NCBI RefSeq assembly: GCF_002776525.5
Contig: NC_045443.1
Span: 37,392,148-37,456,147 of the forward strand
Reading direction: 5' to 3'
DNA: 64,000 nucleotides
DNA from: Piliocolobus tephrosceles
Lineage: Eukaryota; Chordata; Mammalia; Primates; Cercopithecidae
The notes below the pieces were generated by a model. The model was given only the letters and a program-made list of their open reading frames with translations. It did not search any database and had not been told where the DNA came from. The first letter of the stretch is position 1. Each line of letters starts with the position of its first letter. Below are positions 22,336 to 34,031 of the stretch, in pieces. The position numbers and the translations under genes are program-made.

Positions 22336-23726
22336 GTTTTTTCTTATTTGCCTTCAGATTTTTGAGGTGAAGATATTAATCTTATGCAAAAGAGACATGT
22401 TTTTGGGTGGCATAGTCTCATCTCCCACGTTGGATAGGCCTTAGAGCTGGGATGAGGAATATGTGGAGTGAACTGTATTGTCCTGGCAATTGAGAGCATG
22501 GCAGTACCATGGGTGGTACGTGCAGTAGAGGGCACAGGGAATGGATGTTGATAATCCAAGCCCAAGATGGATTATATTATCTTGCTGAATGCCTCACAGG
22601 ACAGAAAATGGCCATGGATAGATATCAACTTTCCCTTGTGACACTAATCATATATAAGCACTTTCTCCCTTAGGGAGAAGAGAGGAGCAAATACTCTTGA
22701 ATTAAATGAATTAAAATTCTGTTTTAAATTCAGTGAAGATTATTTAATATGAACCAGCAAGACTAAGAACTCTGTCTTCACTAATAGCAAAAAGGAGGTT
22801 TGGAGAGACTACATTTAGTTAAATTAACGAGATATAGAAAGGAAGTTCCATTTTTACACACCTGAGTGCAGCACAAGCTTCACACCACCACCATCAACAA
22901 CGAAGGAGACTAAATGGCTTTGTAAGTACCTTATTCCCTTTAAATATTTAATTCCTTTATTAGAAAAGTGGTTCTTGTTTCCTACATCTGAAACCTGAAT
23001 AACAGATATGTAGCGCCATGTGCAGGCAGGGATTGTAGCCAACGAACCCTTTTAGATGGAAATCTGGGATTGGTTATCTAATCAAATTTGGGTTTAAGGC
23101 AGTGAGGACCAGTTACCATTGGAAAATGGAATACTGGTAACACATAGGACGTTATGATAAAGTAGTTCCTGAATTATCACTTTGGTCTAGAACGAAGCGT
23201 TTGCAGAAGGCAAGCCTTGGTGGATAAAGTGGCTACTGTAATAGTATACTAATGGTAATATGTATATATTTTAAAAGAGTAAATTTTATGGAATATGAAT
23301 TATATATCAATAAAGCTATCATTAAAGAAAGAAGCTCCTGTAAAGTTACTGAGAAATACAATTTTTGCATCATCAACTAAATTCATGAATAGATGTCATG
23401 AGCACATCTTTAAGAAGTGATCACACAGTTTGGAAGGTTACTAAATGGTCAAATTACAGAATATGAAAAATTACTTTATCATACAGTGGTTTCTGGAAGG
23501 CATTTTTTCAATATAAATGCATTTTATTGGACAGTGAGGACCTGAAAAAGACAAAGAATTTGTTGCCCGTGATATGCAGAAGAAAAAAAAAAAGAGAGAG
23601 AGAAGTAAAGTTAAAAAGAAAAAATGAATTATTTTGGGAAGTTAATATAAGGCCTCCATGAATGGTCACCCCTGACCATGGTGACTAAGATGGAGAATAT
23701 ACGTTAGTTTTTGTGACATCTAATTT
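22336..23726. other. Unassigned unique sequence, 1.4 kb
   Basis: No gene or named repeat recognised. It contains an A-rich/GA tract at about 23581-23602. Confidence 0.35.
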
Positions 23727-23833
23727 TCTTGTGTCCTTCCTTCCTTCCTCCTTTCCTCCTTCCCTCCCTCCCTCCCTCTCTCCCTCTTTCTTCCTTCCTT
23801 CCTTCCTTCCTTCCTTCCTTCCTTCCTTCCTTC

Positions 23834-23884
<51 letters not shown>

Positions 23885-23897
23885 TCNNNNNNNNNNT

Positions 23898-23941
<44 letters not shown>

Positions 23942-24248
23942 TCGTTCGTTCGTTTTTAGACTCAGTCTCACTCTGTTGCCCAGGCTGGAGTGCAGTGGCA
24001 CAATCTCGGCTCACTGCAACCACCATCTCCCAGATTCAAGTGATCCTCCCGCCTCAGCCTCCCGAGTAGCAGGGATTACAGACGTACACCACCATGCCAG
24101 GCTAAGTTTTGTATTTTTAGTAGAGACAGGGTTTCGCCATGCTGTCCAGGCTGGTCTCAAAATACTGACTTCAGGTAGTCCAACTGCCTTGGCCTTCCAA
24201 AGTGCTGGGATTACAGGCATGAACCACAGGCCCCAGCCGGTCTTGTGT
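23727..24248 (-). mobile_element. Alu with hugely expanded tail
   Basis: Minus-strand Alu body 23954-24240 (AluS/J-like; GACTCAGTCTCACTCTG to the reversed 5' end). The target duplication TCTTGTGT occurs at 23727-23734 and again at 24241-24248. The outer copy lies beyond the 219-bp pyrimidine array, which shows that the array belongs to the insertion. Confidence 0.88.
23735..23953. repeat. (TCCC/TTCC)n-(TTTC)n microsatellite with assembly gap
   Basis: A long pure-pyrimidine array. It starts with mixed TTCC/CCTC units, becomes regular TTCC (about 23791-23835), then TTTC, and ends in three TTCG units (23942-23953). Ten Ns at 23887-23896 sit inside the TTTC part, so its true length is unknown. 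It lies wholly between the target duplications of the adjacent Alu and is therefore the expanded Alu tail. Open frames through it are repeat artefacts. Confidence 0.95.
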
Positions 24249-25189
24249 ATTTCTTTTTGGCTATAATTCCTTCAACATGTAGGGTGACTTCATTTCCTTT
24301 CAGTTGCTACAAATGCTATTCAAACCAAGTGTTGGCTTTTAAATTACTTGTCAATTAGCTATTAACATAAAGAAGAAAACTTTGATCTTGTTGCCCCAGG
24401 ATTAAAATTAGTAAAGGGACGTTTTTACTAAATCATAGTAAGAGAAATCCTAATACTCTTGTCATAGTTCCTATCTTATTCCAGAGTAAAAAAGTCACTA
24501 AATTGGAAAGGAGTTTTTATGTATCAAAAAATTATGTAGCATTTATCAATACCACTCAGAAATATAGCTTTAACCATAGCTTCCTGAATTATTTTGTAAC
24601 TTGCTGAGGGGAAAAAAAAGGAAACACAGATTGCAATAAGGCATGTGGTGTGTGTTCAGTATTAAATGTTTGGCTGAAAGTACTATGCTAGAATTTTAAA
24701 AAGAAATTATGGGGTAGACTGTTATTTCAGAGTGAAGATATTAAGGCTGAAATGTCCATATATTTGACACCTACAATTGAAAGACCAAAACTCTCCAATT
24801 TTGAAGTCCAAGAAAGGGATGTCACAACTTATGCCATTTATTGAGAGCATAAACAGTGTAGTTTATATTTACTAGAATGTTCCTTCTGAAGCAGCTCTTC
24901 AGATAAGGGAGAGAATTTCTTTTCCTGTTTCATTAACCACATTTACATGTCTGAGAAACAACATCTCCTTTGTCTCCTAGGCTGCAATGAAATCACTATC
25001 TGGGGGATTTAGCATTTCCCTTCCTTTATAAAATATGCTCAGCAAAAGGCACCAGTTAGCTATAGATTGGTAAACTGGTGTTATAATAATGGTGACATCC
25101 ATAATATTTTGTAAAGCAATCAATTTAATAAAATTACAAATGTGAAACCTGAAAAAAGAAATCACATGGATAGGATGTGAGGAGCCTCA
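24249..25189. other. Unassigned unique sequence
   Basis: No gene or named repeat recognised; may include decayed 5' flank of the ERV-L relic that follows. Confidence 0.35.
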
Positions 25190-26090
25190 CTCCCCAGAGA
25201 GCCTAGTGCCTGCTTAGGGGGCTTGGGAACAAAATGCCATGGTAGCCAAGGTGGCACTTGTGTACAGGCTTCCCCTCACCAAGGCTAATGGAGCTAACAG
25301 TATTGTTAAATGTTCCACTTGCCAGAATAGAGACTAATGCTGCACCCACTTTGCCAGCATATCCCAGAGGTGCCAGAAAACATCTGGGAGCAAGGTGAGC
25401 TACTTTGACCCACATCTGTCAGATTCATGTGTTCTCCCTGAAACAGACACACATTCTGAATTTGAATTTGTCTTTTTTGTCTGTTCTCTGCTAACATCAA
25501 CATCTATGAACTTAGTGAACGCTTCACTCACAATACCAGGATTCCACACAATATTATTTCCAACCATGGGGCCTGTTTTCTATGGGGGATAAATGGAACA
25601 ATGTGCTGAAACCTGAGGAATTTTCCAACTGTGCTATGTCTCCCATTACAGAACTCTCCTTATAGAATAATGAAAATGAAACAGCATATTGAAGACTCAG
25701 TTACAGCACTTTCTGGAAGATAGCACCTTGTGAGGTTAACAGTCTGTTTTAGAAAATGATCTTAAGCAGTGAGTCATTTCCTGGCTCATCAAATTTAAGT
25801 TGGCCTGGATTGTAAGGAGTGCAATTATTTTATGTAAAACTAAGAAAAAAATATACTATCAAGTAAACTATAACTTACAATGATTATAAGAAGCAGGCTG
25901 ATGTCAGAGACACAAAAACCTTAAAAAAAGACAAAACAGAAGTGATGTAAGACAGAAGAAATATTGTAAATGGTACTCTTTTTTTCTGTAGCCATAATTC
26001 AAAAGTCAAGGAACCAAGGAGTGGAAGTGAAAGTAGGTTTTAACCTACTATACCAATGTCACCTTCACAAAATCCTATGCCATTTTGGAG
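25190..26090 (+). pseudogene. ERV-L pol relic: integrase region
   Basis: Old endogenous retrovirus (ERV-L class) pol fragment, plus strand. In order: a zinc-finger-like segment (IVKCSTCQ, translated at about 25293-25320), then the start of the integrase catalytic core (short open frame 25395-25592, with HSEFEFVF matching the ERV-L core style). A more decayed middle follows, and a C-terminal piece at about 25985-26040 where the reading AIIQKSRNQGVEVKV can be recognised. Stops and deletions interrupt it throughout. Integrase normally inserts viral cDNA; this copy cannot. No flanking LTR pair was identified. Confidence 0.75.
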
Positions 26091-26098
26091 TCTTCTGT

Positions 26099-26125
26099 CA
26101 TTATTATTATTATTATTATTATTTT
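26099..26125. repeat. (TTA)n microsatellite
   Basis: About eight TTA units followed by TTTT. Confidence 0.9.
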
Positions 26126-27010
26126 AATTTAAACCTGTTCTGACAATTTAATTATGTGGCCTTGTCAAAATTTTATTTCAAGATTGTTCAAGGAAAGGGA
26201 CTTAAGTAGACTAATTTAAAGACTTATCTCTTCCTAGTACATTTATAGAAAAGAGAAATGTTAGTTAATTAAGAAAAGATTTTCTGATTAGAGATGATTA
26301 TGCTTCTGACTGACAGTCAGCTGACAGTTAGAGGGTGGGCAGGTGACTAGCTTTCCAGAACAGATCTCAGGCTTATTACAGTTCTTCAGGCAATGATACA
26401 ATGGTGCTTAGGCTATTTCATTAGGTATGCCAATTTTTTCTTGGAAGGAGATTGTGAAATACATTCCAGACCAGGTTTGGGGAAATATTTTCCTTAAGTT
26501 TCCAAAGGGAGAAATGCTTCTACCAGGGCCACAATGACAGTTGCATTGTAGGCTCTTCTTGAAACAAGCAAAACAAAACAAAATAAAATAACAACTGGTG
26601 TGGGAGTAAAATAACTGTTCCAGCGATTAACTGAATTACCAAAGAAAAATAGGGCTACTCTTTCACAATGGAGACAAAAAACTGTGTCTGGAGCCAAGTT
26701 ATCTAAATGGTCTCCAAGTAGTGGCCAGTCTAAGGATAAAAGACAATGGAAAATTATATTGGCCAAATGATCATTCAGGGAAGACCAGCAAGGAGCCAGA
26801 CATCTCAGAATAAAGATTTGGATCAACATGCAGACAAAACAAACAAACCATCAAGCAAAACAAACAAAACTAATCAGCTAAAGCATTGGGTAAAGAATGT
26901 GACATAGGTCATAGCTATACATAGTTCTTTCTCTTTATGTGATGTGTATATCTCTACCTGCTAGTTAACTTTTTGCTTCTCTTCCCTTGCTTTTCTTTTT
27001 TTGTATAGGA

Positions 27011-27012
<2 letters not shown>
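26126..27012. other. Unassigned sequence, possibly ERV-derived
   Basis: No named repeat. The 26600-26830 part (a 111-codon minus frame covers it) may be further 3' sequence of the ERV-L relic, but I could not match it to a specific domain. Confidence 0.3.

Positions 27013-27053
<41 letters not shown>
27013..27053. repeat. (TG)n microsatellite
   Basis: About 20 uninterrupted TG units directly beside the tail side of a minus-strand Alu. Confidence 0.95.
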
Positions 27054-27057
<4 letters not shown>

Positions 27058-27206
27058 CAGGGTCTTGCTCTGTCATCCTGACTGGAGTGCAGTGGTACAA
27101 CTATAGCTCATAGCATCCTCAAACTCCTGGGCTCAAGTGATCCTCCTGCCTTAGACTCCTGAGTAGCTAGAACTGGAATTACAGGCACAAACCACCACAC
27201 CCAGAT

Positions 27207-27254
<48 letters not shown>

Positions 27255-27294
27255 TAGAGATGGGAGTCTCACTTTATTGCTTAGGCTTGTCTCA
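27054..27294 (-). mobile_element. Old Alu (J-like), 5'-truncated, with expanded linker
   Basis: Minus-strand: right monomer complete, then the central A-rich linker expanded into a (TTTA)n run (27207-27255). The first part of the left monomer follows (GAGATGGGAGTCTCACTTTATTGC), and the copy breaks off after TCTCATAG. High divergence. Confidence 0.85.
27207..27255. repeat. (TTTA)n microsatellite in Alu linker
   Basis: About 12 TTTA units derived from the middle A-rich region of the Alu. Confidence 0.93.
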
Positions 27295-28090
27295 TAGAAT
27301 GCATCATTGATGTTAAAGTTCTAATTTAATGTATAGCTTTATACATAAGAGAACAATCTAAGCTGATGTACAAGAGAGTCTAAAATCCAGTAGCTTAAGA
27401 TAAAAGTTTATTTCTCTCTCATATAATAGTTGGGCTTATAGTCTAGGGCTTGATGGTGGCTTACGCCACTATCAGAGATCCGAGTTTCTTCTATTGCTTG
27501 CTCTCCCATTTCTAGAATGCTGTCCCTGCCTGAAATGTCAAAGATAGTTCAACCCCACATGCATATTTCAGCAAGTAGGAAAGAGGAAAGAAAAAAGGAC
27601 AACAATGTTGAAGGTGGCATTTCAGCTGAACTAAAAGAAGGATGAGTATCACAAAAAGTTCATTAGAGTGACTGATGAGACTTTGGTTCTCTCCTTTTGG
27701 AGAGATGGCAAATGCATTATATCTGTATGGTAATGGTTATTTTAGGTTGCCATTGTTGGGAGTTTAAGTATATGGAGAAATATGTGTATAAATGTTGCAT
27801 ACCCAGAAAATTGAACTTGGTGGATATAGTGAAACGGTACTCATATTCACTCCAACTTTCCAACTTTCTCCCTCATGTGACTTTCTCTACAGCAAAGGTC
27901 GCAAAAATTAAAACTCCATGTTTTAGATTCCTTTGAAGCTGAGGTTGAAGATGAGAATTATGTACTGTATGTTACATATAACTGCCTGAGGCATGGAGAG
28001 CAGACGTCTCCCTATGCTTTGGGTGTTATTTTTGGCAGGCACCATTGTATACTTGTTGGTTTCACTGAAACAGCATTCCAACCACTGACT
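27295..28090. other. Unassigned unique sequence
   Basis: No gene or named repeat recognised. Confidence 0.35.
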
Positions 28091-28300
28091 TCTAGACTGG
28101 AGGTTGATATATATTTTCTGTAAAGGGCTAGAGAGCATATATACAAGTTTTGTGGAACAAGAGGCCACATACAAGCTCTGTCACAATTCCTCAACTCTGT
28201 CTTGCAGTGAAAGCAGACACAGGCAGTATGTAAACAGAGGAGTGTGGTCATGTTTGCTGCCTGGATTTGGTCTTGGGGACATTGATTTCCAACCTCTTTT
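28091..28300 (+). mobile_element. hAT-type (Charlie/MER group) MITE
   Basis: TTTTCTGTAAAGGGCTAGAGAG at about 28117 (split: TTTTCTGTAAAGGG + CTAGAGAG), TGTCACAATTCCTCAACTCTG and GCAGTGAAAGCAGACACAGGC follow the order of a non-autonomous hAT element on the plus strand. The ends are degraded. It has no coding capacity; it would have been moved by a Charlie transposase. Confidence 0.6.
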
Positions 28301-29469
28301 CTAGAGCATAGTCTTGGAAAGGCAGATTCAAGCAGCATTGGTGGCCCTGCTCAGCAATGCATTCTCTAGTCATTGAGAGTGACTACAGAATGGGTGTCAG
28401 GAGGGAGTTGTGGAGATGCTGGCTTATTTTCTGGATCACAGTCAGAAAACCTTCTGTGTTTCCTTGTCTTCCTAATTGTGGTAAAGACTGTAGTTCCCTG
28501 GTAAGCCAGTTCGATTGTATTGATCTTGGAATCATTCCTGGAGGAAGCTTAGGATAAAGTTTGCCTTTCCATTCCTTTAATGATTTTTGTAAACACCTCG
28601 TTTCCTACATTTAAACCAATGTCTACATAAAATATGTCTATGGTGGTTTCTGTTTCTTGTAAATGAAAGCTGTCTGATCCTAGCTTGCCTCTACATACCA
28701 TTCAGAGTCCACAACTCTCAACAGGCAATATGCCAGCAAAGAGAGGCAAAGGCTAAGTTGATGTGAGGATATCTGGTTGCCTCAGAAAATGCTTTTCTCC
28801 CCTCCATAGAAAACCAGAATAACACCATGCACAGTGCATTTTGGTCTGAAATCTTGGCAAAGAAAGCACAAACTCTGACTTGACTCCAACAAAATCACAC
28901 TGGATTATGATTAGAAATAACACATTGAGTACATCAAGCTTTCCTTCCATTTGGACAGAAAAGCTACCAGCACCCACATGGACAGTAAATGGCACAAGAG
29001 ATATTCTAGTTTGTCTTTTGGCAAATGCTAGGCTTGATTTTGTGGCTCTCCATTCCAAATTAGTAGAGAAAATAGTCTATAAATAATGTTTAAAATGCTG
29101 ATTAATGAGGGAATATTTATAGTTTTGAAGATTCCTTTCTATTAGAAACAGATCAAACAGAAATTATTAGATGTCTGACTCTCTTCTAACAATCATCTGA
29201 CTGAAGAAGATAGGAAACAATCACAGAAAGCCAGGAGTAAGAAGTGAAGATTAGGATGCAAAGAGAGATGATAGAAGTAGAAATAGGTATGCCTAGACTT
29301 ACCAAACCCAATCACAGAACAAAGTCAGTGTTGAAGAAGAAGTGAAGGTAATAAACTTGCAAAAGATAAAATGAAGATTTGATACATAACCGTGAAATCT
29401 AGCAAGGTAAGTATCAAATCTTTAGGGCAGGCTGCCAGCTTGGATATCTTCTTCCAACATAAGGCTGCA
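28301..29469. other. Unassigned unique sequence
   Basis: No gene or named repeat recognised. Frames of 101 codons (minus, 28753-29058) and 68 codons (plus, 28880-29086) overlap each other and lack domains. Confidence 0.35.
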
Positions 29470-30105
29470 CTTGTCACTCTCTTAATAGTGTCTTTTAATA
29501 ACAGAATTTCTTAATTTAAAAAGTAAAATTCATCAATCTTTCCTTTTTTGGTTGGTGCTTTTTGTTCTGTTTAGAAATCTTTGCATACCTCAGTTCCTAA
29601 AAGTATTTACCCATGTTACCTTCTAAAGCTTTGTATATATATTCCACAATTAAGTCCATGAATTATTGTATTTGATGTAAAATGGAGATCAAAATTTGTT
29701 TTTTATCATATGGATATCTACTGATACAGCACAACTTATTTAAAAAAATCATTTCCCTACTATCAGTGGCACTTTTGTCATATATTAGATTGGTTGGATA
29801 TGTATGTGTCTACTCCTGGATTTTCTATTCCATTTAATTGGTCTATTTACTTCCTTGTACAACACCACGTTGTTGTAATTATTGTAGCTTTATAGTGAGT
29901 TGTGATATCTGGAGTTGTAAGTCCTCCACCTACATTTTTCAAGATTTTTAAAAAATTTATTTAGCATTTCCATATACATTTTAGAATTAGCTTTTCAATT
30001 TCCATATAGACACCTACACAAACCTGCTGAGAATTTAATTGCAATAGCGATACATATATAAATTTATTTAGAAAGAACTGACATTATCTTTACTATGAAG
30101 AGGTT
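29470..30105 (-). mobile_element. Old L1M-type LINE fragment (ORF2 3' region)
   Basis: Minus-strand, strongly diverged L1. Landmarks include AAATTCATCAATCTTTCC, GGTTGGTGCTTTTTGT, TTATCATATGGATATCTAC, CTGTAGC-like TTGTAGCTTTATAGTGAG and TCAAGATTTTTAAAAAATTT, which correspond in order to reversed ORF2 beyond the reverse transcriptase. No frame survives. Mammal-wide age rather than primate-specific. Confidence 0.8.
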
Positions 30106-30464
30106 CACAGCTCCTTGTAGGACTTCTATAAGCAGCTATGGGTGAACAGAGCTTTTCAAAGATTTCTAAGATGTCCTTCAGAACTCATCTAAGGAATAAA
30201 GTATGTATGATGTCACACATTGTGACTCTCTTCTAAGTTTGTGTTGTCATTTCGATATTCTAAAGTAAGACAAAGACCCTTGAAATTGCCTTTGACAAAT
30301 CTGATGTCAATAGAATGGGCACTAATAATTCTTCTACAGGGAGGGGCAGTAAATTCTTGTGAAAATAACACTCTATCAGACTTAGTATAAGAGACTCAGT
30401 CAAAATCTCAAAATCTCCATCACTGTCCTGAAATCATAAGACTGTCTATACAACTTAAAGACCA
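30106..30464. other. Unassigned sequence
   Basis: No gene or named repeat recognised. Confidence 0.3.
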
Positions 30465-31472
30465 TGTATTAGTCCATTTTCACACTGCTATAAAGACCTG
30501 CCCTGAGACTGGGTAATTTATAAAGAAAAGAGGTTTAATGGACTCACAGATCCACATGGCCGTGAGGCCTCAGAAAACTTACAATCATGTCATAAAGGGA
30601 AGCAGGCACATCTTACATGGCAGCAGGTGACAGAGAGAGAATGTGAAATAGGAACTCTGACAAACTTATAAAAACATCAGATCTCATGAGAACCCACTCA
30701 CTATCATGAGAACAGCATGAGGGAAACCACCCCCATGATCCAATCACCTCCCACCAGATTCCTCCCTCAACATGTGGGGATTATGGGGATTACAATTCCA
30801 GATCAGATTTGGGAGGGAACACAGAGCCAAATTGTCAGAGGTGTTTGAACCAGAGCAACTCCATCTTGAATAGGGGCTTAGTAAAATAAGGCTAAGACCT
30901 ACTGGGCTGCATTCCCAAGAGGTTAAGGCATTCTTAGTTACAGAATGAGACAGGAGGTTGGCGCAAGATACAGGTCATAAAGACCTTGCTGATAAAACAG
31001 ACTGCTGTAAAGCAGCTGACTAAAACCAACCAAAACCAAGATGGCGATGAGAGTGACCTCTGGTTGTCCTCACAGCTCATTATATGCTAATTATAATATA
31101 TTAGCATGCTAAAAGACACTCCCATCAGGGCCATGACAGTTTACAAATGTCATGGCAACGTTAGGAATTTACCCTATATGGTCAAGAAGTAGGGGGAATC
31201 CTCAGGAATTTCCCACCCCTTTCCTGGAAAACTTATGAATAATCCACCCCTTGTTTAGTATATAATCAAGAAATAACCTTAAAAATGGACAACCAGCAGC
31301 TCAGGCTGCTGCTCTGCCTATGGAGTAGCCATTCTTTTATTCCTTTACTTTCCTAATAAGCTTACTTTCACTTTACTGTATGAACTTGCCTTGAATTCTG
31401 TCTTGTGTGAGATCAACGAAGCCTCTCCTGGGGTCTAGATTGTGACCACTTTCTGGAAACAAAACCATATCA
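30465..31472 (-). mobile_element. MST/THE1-type MaLR LTR, split by a younger LTR
   Basis: The minus-strand LTR occupies 30465-30832 and resumes for its last 11 bases at 31462-31472 (AAACCATATCA). Bordering 5-bp copies GACCA (30460-30464) and GGCCA (31473-31477) fit the MaLR target duplication with one mismatch. The plus strand opens with the reversed LTR 3' end (TGTATTAGTCCATTTTCACA) and reversed polyadenylation region. Solo LTR. Confidence 0.88.
30833..31461 (+). mobile_element. ERV1-type solo LTR nested in the MaLR LTR
   Basis: 629 bp, from TGTCAGAGGTG to CTGGAAACA, with TG...CA ends. A TATA-like/Inr region is not obvious. An AATAAG-type polyadenylation signal (TCCTAATAAGCTTACTTTC) lies near 31353 and the U5 end follows. 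It interrupts the MST-type LTR with a 4-bp target duplication (AAAT 30829-30832, AAAC 31462-31465; one mismatch). A gammaretrovirus-like family that I recognise as widespread in primates but cannot name with certainty. Confidence 0.85.
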
Positions 31473-33395
31473 GGCCAGAAACAGTTTTAGAGGGTTTGCA
31501 GAAATCAACAAAAAATTACATTTTAACAGTGGCTGCAAGACACATTTATAAAGGTTGAAATTGATTTATCATAACCAGTTTTCTGAGAAAAAAAGTGTGT
31601 TAAAGAATGAAGTGGCATAACATATATAAAATTAGTAATACCAACCATGGAATGAGATATATGAGTTTTCTATTTTATTATAATCCACTGTAAGATTTAG
31701 TTGTCAGACAGAGTGTATGGCTCCCAGCCAGATATTTTAAACTCTAGTTATTTATATGATTTTAGAGCTAGGTGCTGAACTGCACATACTTCTAGGGCTT
31801 TATATGTGATCACTGGGCTTTGGAGGCAAAAGAAGCCTCAGTTGCACAGGCATCCAAGGCCCATGGATTGAAACAGAGCCTGTGGCTGGAGATGTGAGGT
31901 TTCGTTATTCCTCTCATTACAAATAGAACAAAAGTGATCCTTTTGATAATTTGTAATTCAAATGGTTATAGCAGTTTACAGAAAATAAGCACCCATTTCA
32001 AGGTATCTTTTGAAGTCACTGAGTTTTGTTAGCTTAGAAAGATATCTTTGGCTCTTGAAAGTCAAAAGGAGTAACTTCTGTCTTAGGGAATATACATAAC
32101 CTGGTGAAAATGTTGACTGATAAACTTTTTTTCTTTCAAAAGGACTTGAGACTAGTAGCATTCTAGATAATTGTACTGATTTATGTGCTGCTACTACTAG
32201 CAAATGCTTACATAGAACATTCTGCTTTAGCTATAGTTTGATAAGTGTAAATTTCTGCTATCCTTGCTGAAATCGCTACAATGAAATTAATGGAAGTTAT
32301 CTGAGTACAACTTACAACAAGATAAACAATGTCAAACAAGGGTCATTTCCTGTTGACTAAGATAATGAGGTAAAGATAAAATATTCATGTGTAATGACAA
32401 ATAAGATTTGTAAACAAAATATCCAACTCATTGGGAAGGGCAATTAGTAAAATAAATAATATGCTTTAAATGCTAGAAAAATTATCAAACTTTATTAATA
32501 CACTGATCAAAATGAAATAATGTTGCGGATTGTTTATCTCAACTTAACCTCAACTCCCATTCTGAATTGGAAAAATTGCTGATGGAAACTGTGAAGTTGA
32601 AGATCACTATTTTCTAACTTTTTTTACTTCAACGTATGTATCATTTGACTATCATCAGTAATTCCAAATTTTGCAAGTGATACTTGCATCCTTGCATATG
32701 GTATGCAAACTGCAGCAGTTTTTAAGATTACTGCTGAATAGGTAGAGATTTCTCTTCACTCCCTTTCTTTCTGTTCTTTTTTCCTCCCTCCCTTGTCCCT
32801 CCCACCTTGAATACTTACAGACACCTGTGTACTACTGCTACTAGTCTACTTGTCACTGATTCAGAGGTTGCTAGTCATCTCTAAAATCTGTGTTTGCCTC
32901 TGTTTCTCACTGACACTGGAACATTACCTTTTCCAGCCCCTTTGTTAAGTGGGGCGAGGAGACTGAGTTCACTATGTGCAACATTTACAAATTGAGTGTC
33001 TAAAGTTTCCTTCCAGATCTGCCTTCTCTTGTTTTCCCTTCTCTGTTAGCCAGATGCAAAGCATTCAGTGGAAGTTATGGAGGCTCTGTGTGATAGAAGA
33101 GTCACTGATAAAAGAAACCTGGGTACCCGAGTAACTATATGGGGCAGAGAAACCCGCTCCCACTGCCTCCACCCTAACCAACCTCCACATTCAACAAGAA
33201 TGGGAGTAAATAGAAATTCTTAATTTTGTTAAGCCATGGGGTGTGAGAATTGTTTATGAGCAGCTAGCATATCTTTACAAATACAGTGTTCTCTTTCCAG
33301 ATGATTTGTCCACTCTCTACTTATATAGGAATTACGAAACTACGGAATTGGCTAAACACAGCCATGGCCTGTTTTTGTACAGTCTGCAATCTAAA
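31473..33395. other. Unassigned unique sequence, 1.9 kb
   Basis: No gene, RNA or named repeat recognised. Longest frame is 75 codons on the minus strand (31976-32203), without features. Confidence 0.4.
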
Positions 33396-33445
33396 AGCGT
33401 TTTTTTTTAAATTTTTTATTTGTTTGTTTATTTTGTTTTTTAAGT
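33396..33445. repeat. T-rich low-complexity tract
   Basis: T runs with GTTT units; possible decayed retrotransposon tail. Confidence 0.6.
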
Positions 33446-33499
33446 TTAAAGGGTTTATTTAAAGAACAAGATGAGAAGGAAGACGGGGAAGAGGCAACA

Positions 33500-33580
33500 A
33501 CATGACAGAGATAGCATGTGGCAAAAAAACCAAAAATATCTACTGTCTGGCCTTTTACAGAAAATGGCTGCCAACCCCAG
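33500..33580 (-). repeat. Possible hAT MITE end
   Basis: AAAAATATCTACTGTCTGG followed by CCTTTTACAGAAAATGGCTG and CCAACCCC resembles one end of the same hAT-type MITE family as at 28091, in the opposite orientation. Only one end is visible. Confidence 0.4.
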
Positions 33581-33958
33581 GTCTAGAATATTAGGATCAT
33601 CCAAGATCCTTGGTAAAAGCCTCAGTGTGGCGGACTGCTCATCATGCAGTCACCAGTGTCTATCTAAGCCAAGACTGCGACTCTGCACCCTGCCACCGTT
33701 TTTGGCGTCCAGGTTCAAGACTGGGGCAAGGCTCTCTGCAGAGATACGAGGGGTGGGCATTCTAACTTATCCCTGAGCCTCAGTTTTTCATGTGGGCCCC
33801 CATGGGCACCTCTCTTTGGGCCTGGAGTCACACGACCACCATTTGAGGGGGGCTATAAGATTTTGGTTTTAACACTCACAGAGGCTGAAAAACAGTCTCA
33901 AATTCCTGGGGAAGGAAATAGTCTTCCCTACCCCTCTCATGGTCCTCACATTCTAATC
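33581..33958. other. Unassigned, relatively GC-rich stretch
   Basis: No gene recognised. A 101-codon plus-strand frame (33471-33776) spans the MITE-like end and this region, with no domain. Confidence 0.3.
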
Positions 33959-34031
33959 TATTAGGTTGGTGCAAAGTAATTGCAATTGCTATCATTGCTT
34001 TTAATGCAATTACTTTTGCACCAACCTAATA
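33959..34031 (+). mobile_element. MADE1 (mariner MITE), hairpin-forming
   Basis: About 70 bp with long terminal inverted repeats: TTAGGTTGGTGCAAAGTAAT at the left and ATTACTTTTGCACCAACCTA at the right. It is flanked by TA at 33959-33960 and 34030-34031, the mariner target duplication. The consensus is about 80 bp; the centre here is about 10 bp shorter. The family has no protein; it was mobilised by a mariner transposase. Such palindromes gave rise to the miR-548 family, so this copy is a potential microRNA-like hairpin. Expression is not shown by sequence. Confidence 0.95.

Noticed and set aside
23650..23690. Short inverted repeat GGTCA-CCCC-TGACC as a regulatory palindrome
   Set aside because: The five-base arms are too short to distinguish from chance, and no gene is nearby.
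23685..24069. Open frames of up to 118 codons rich in Lys/Glu or Ser/Phe/Leu
   Set aside because: They are translations of the TTTC/TTCC microsatellite and cross the N gap.
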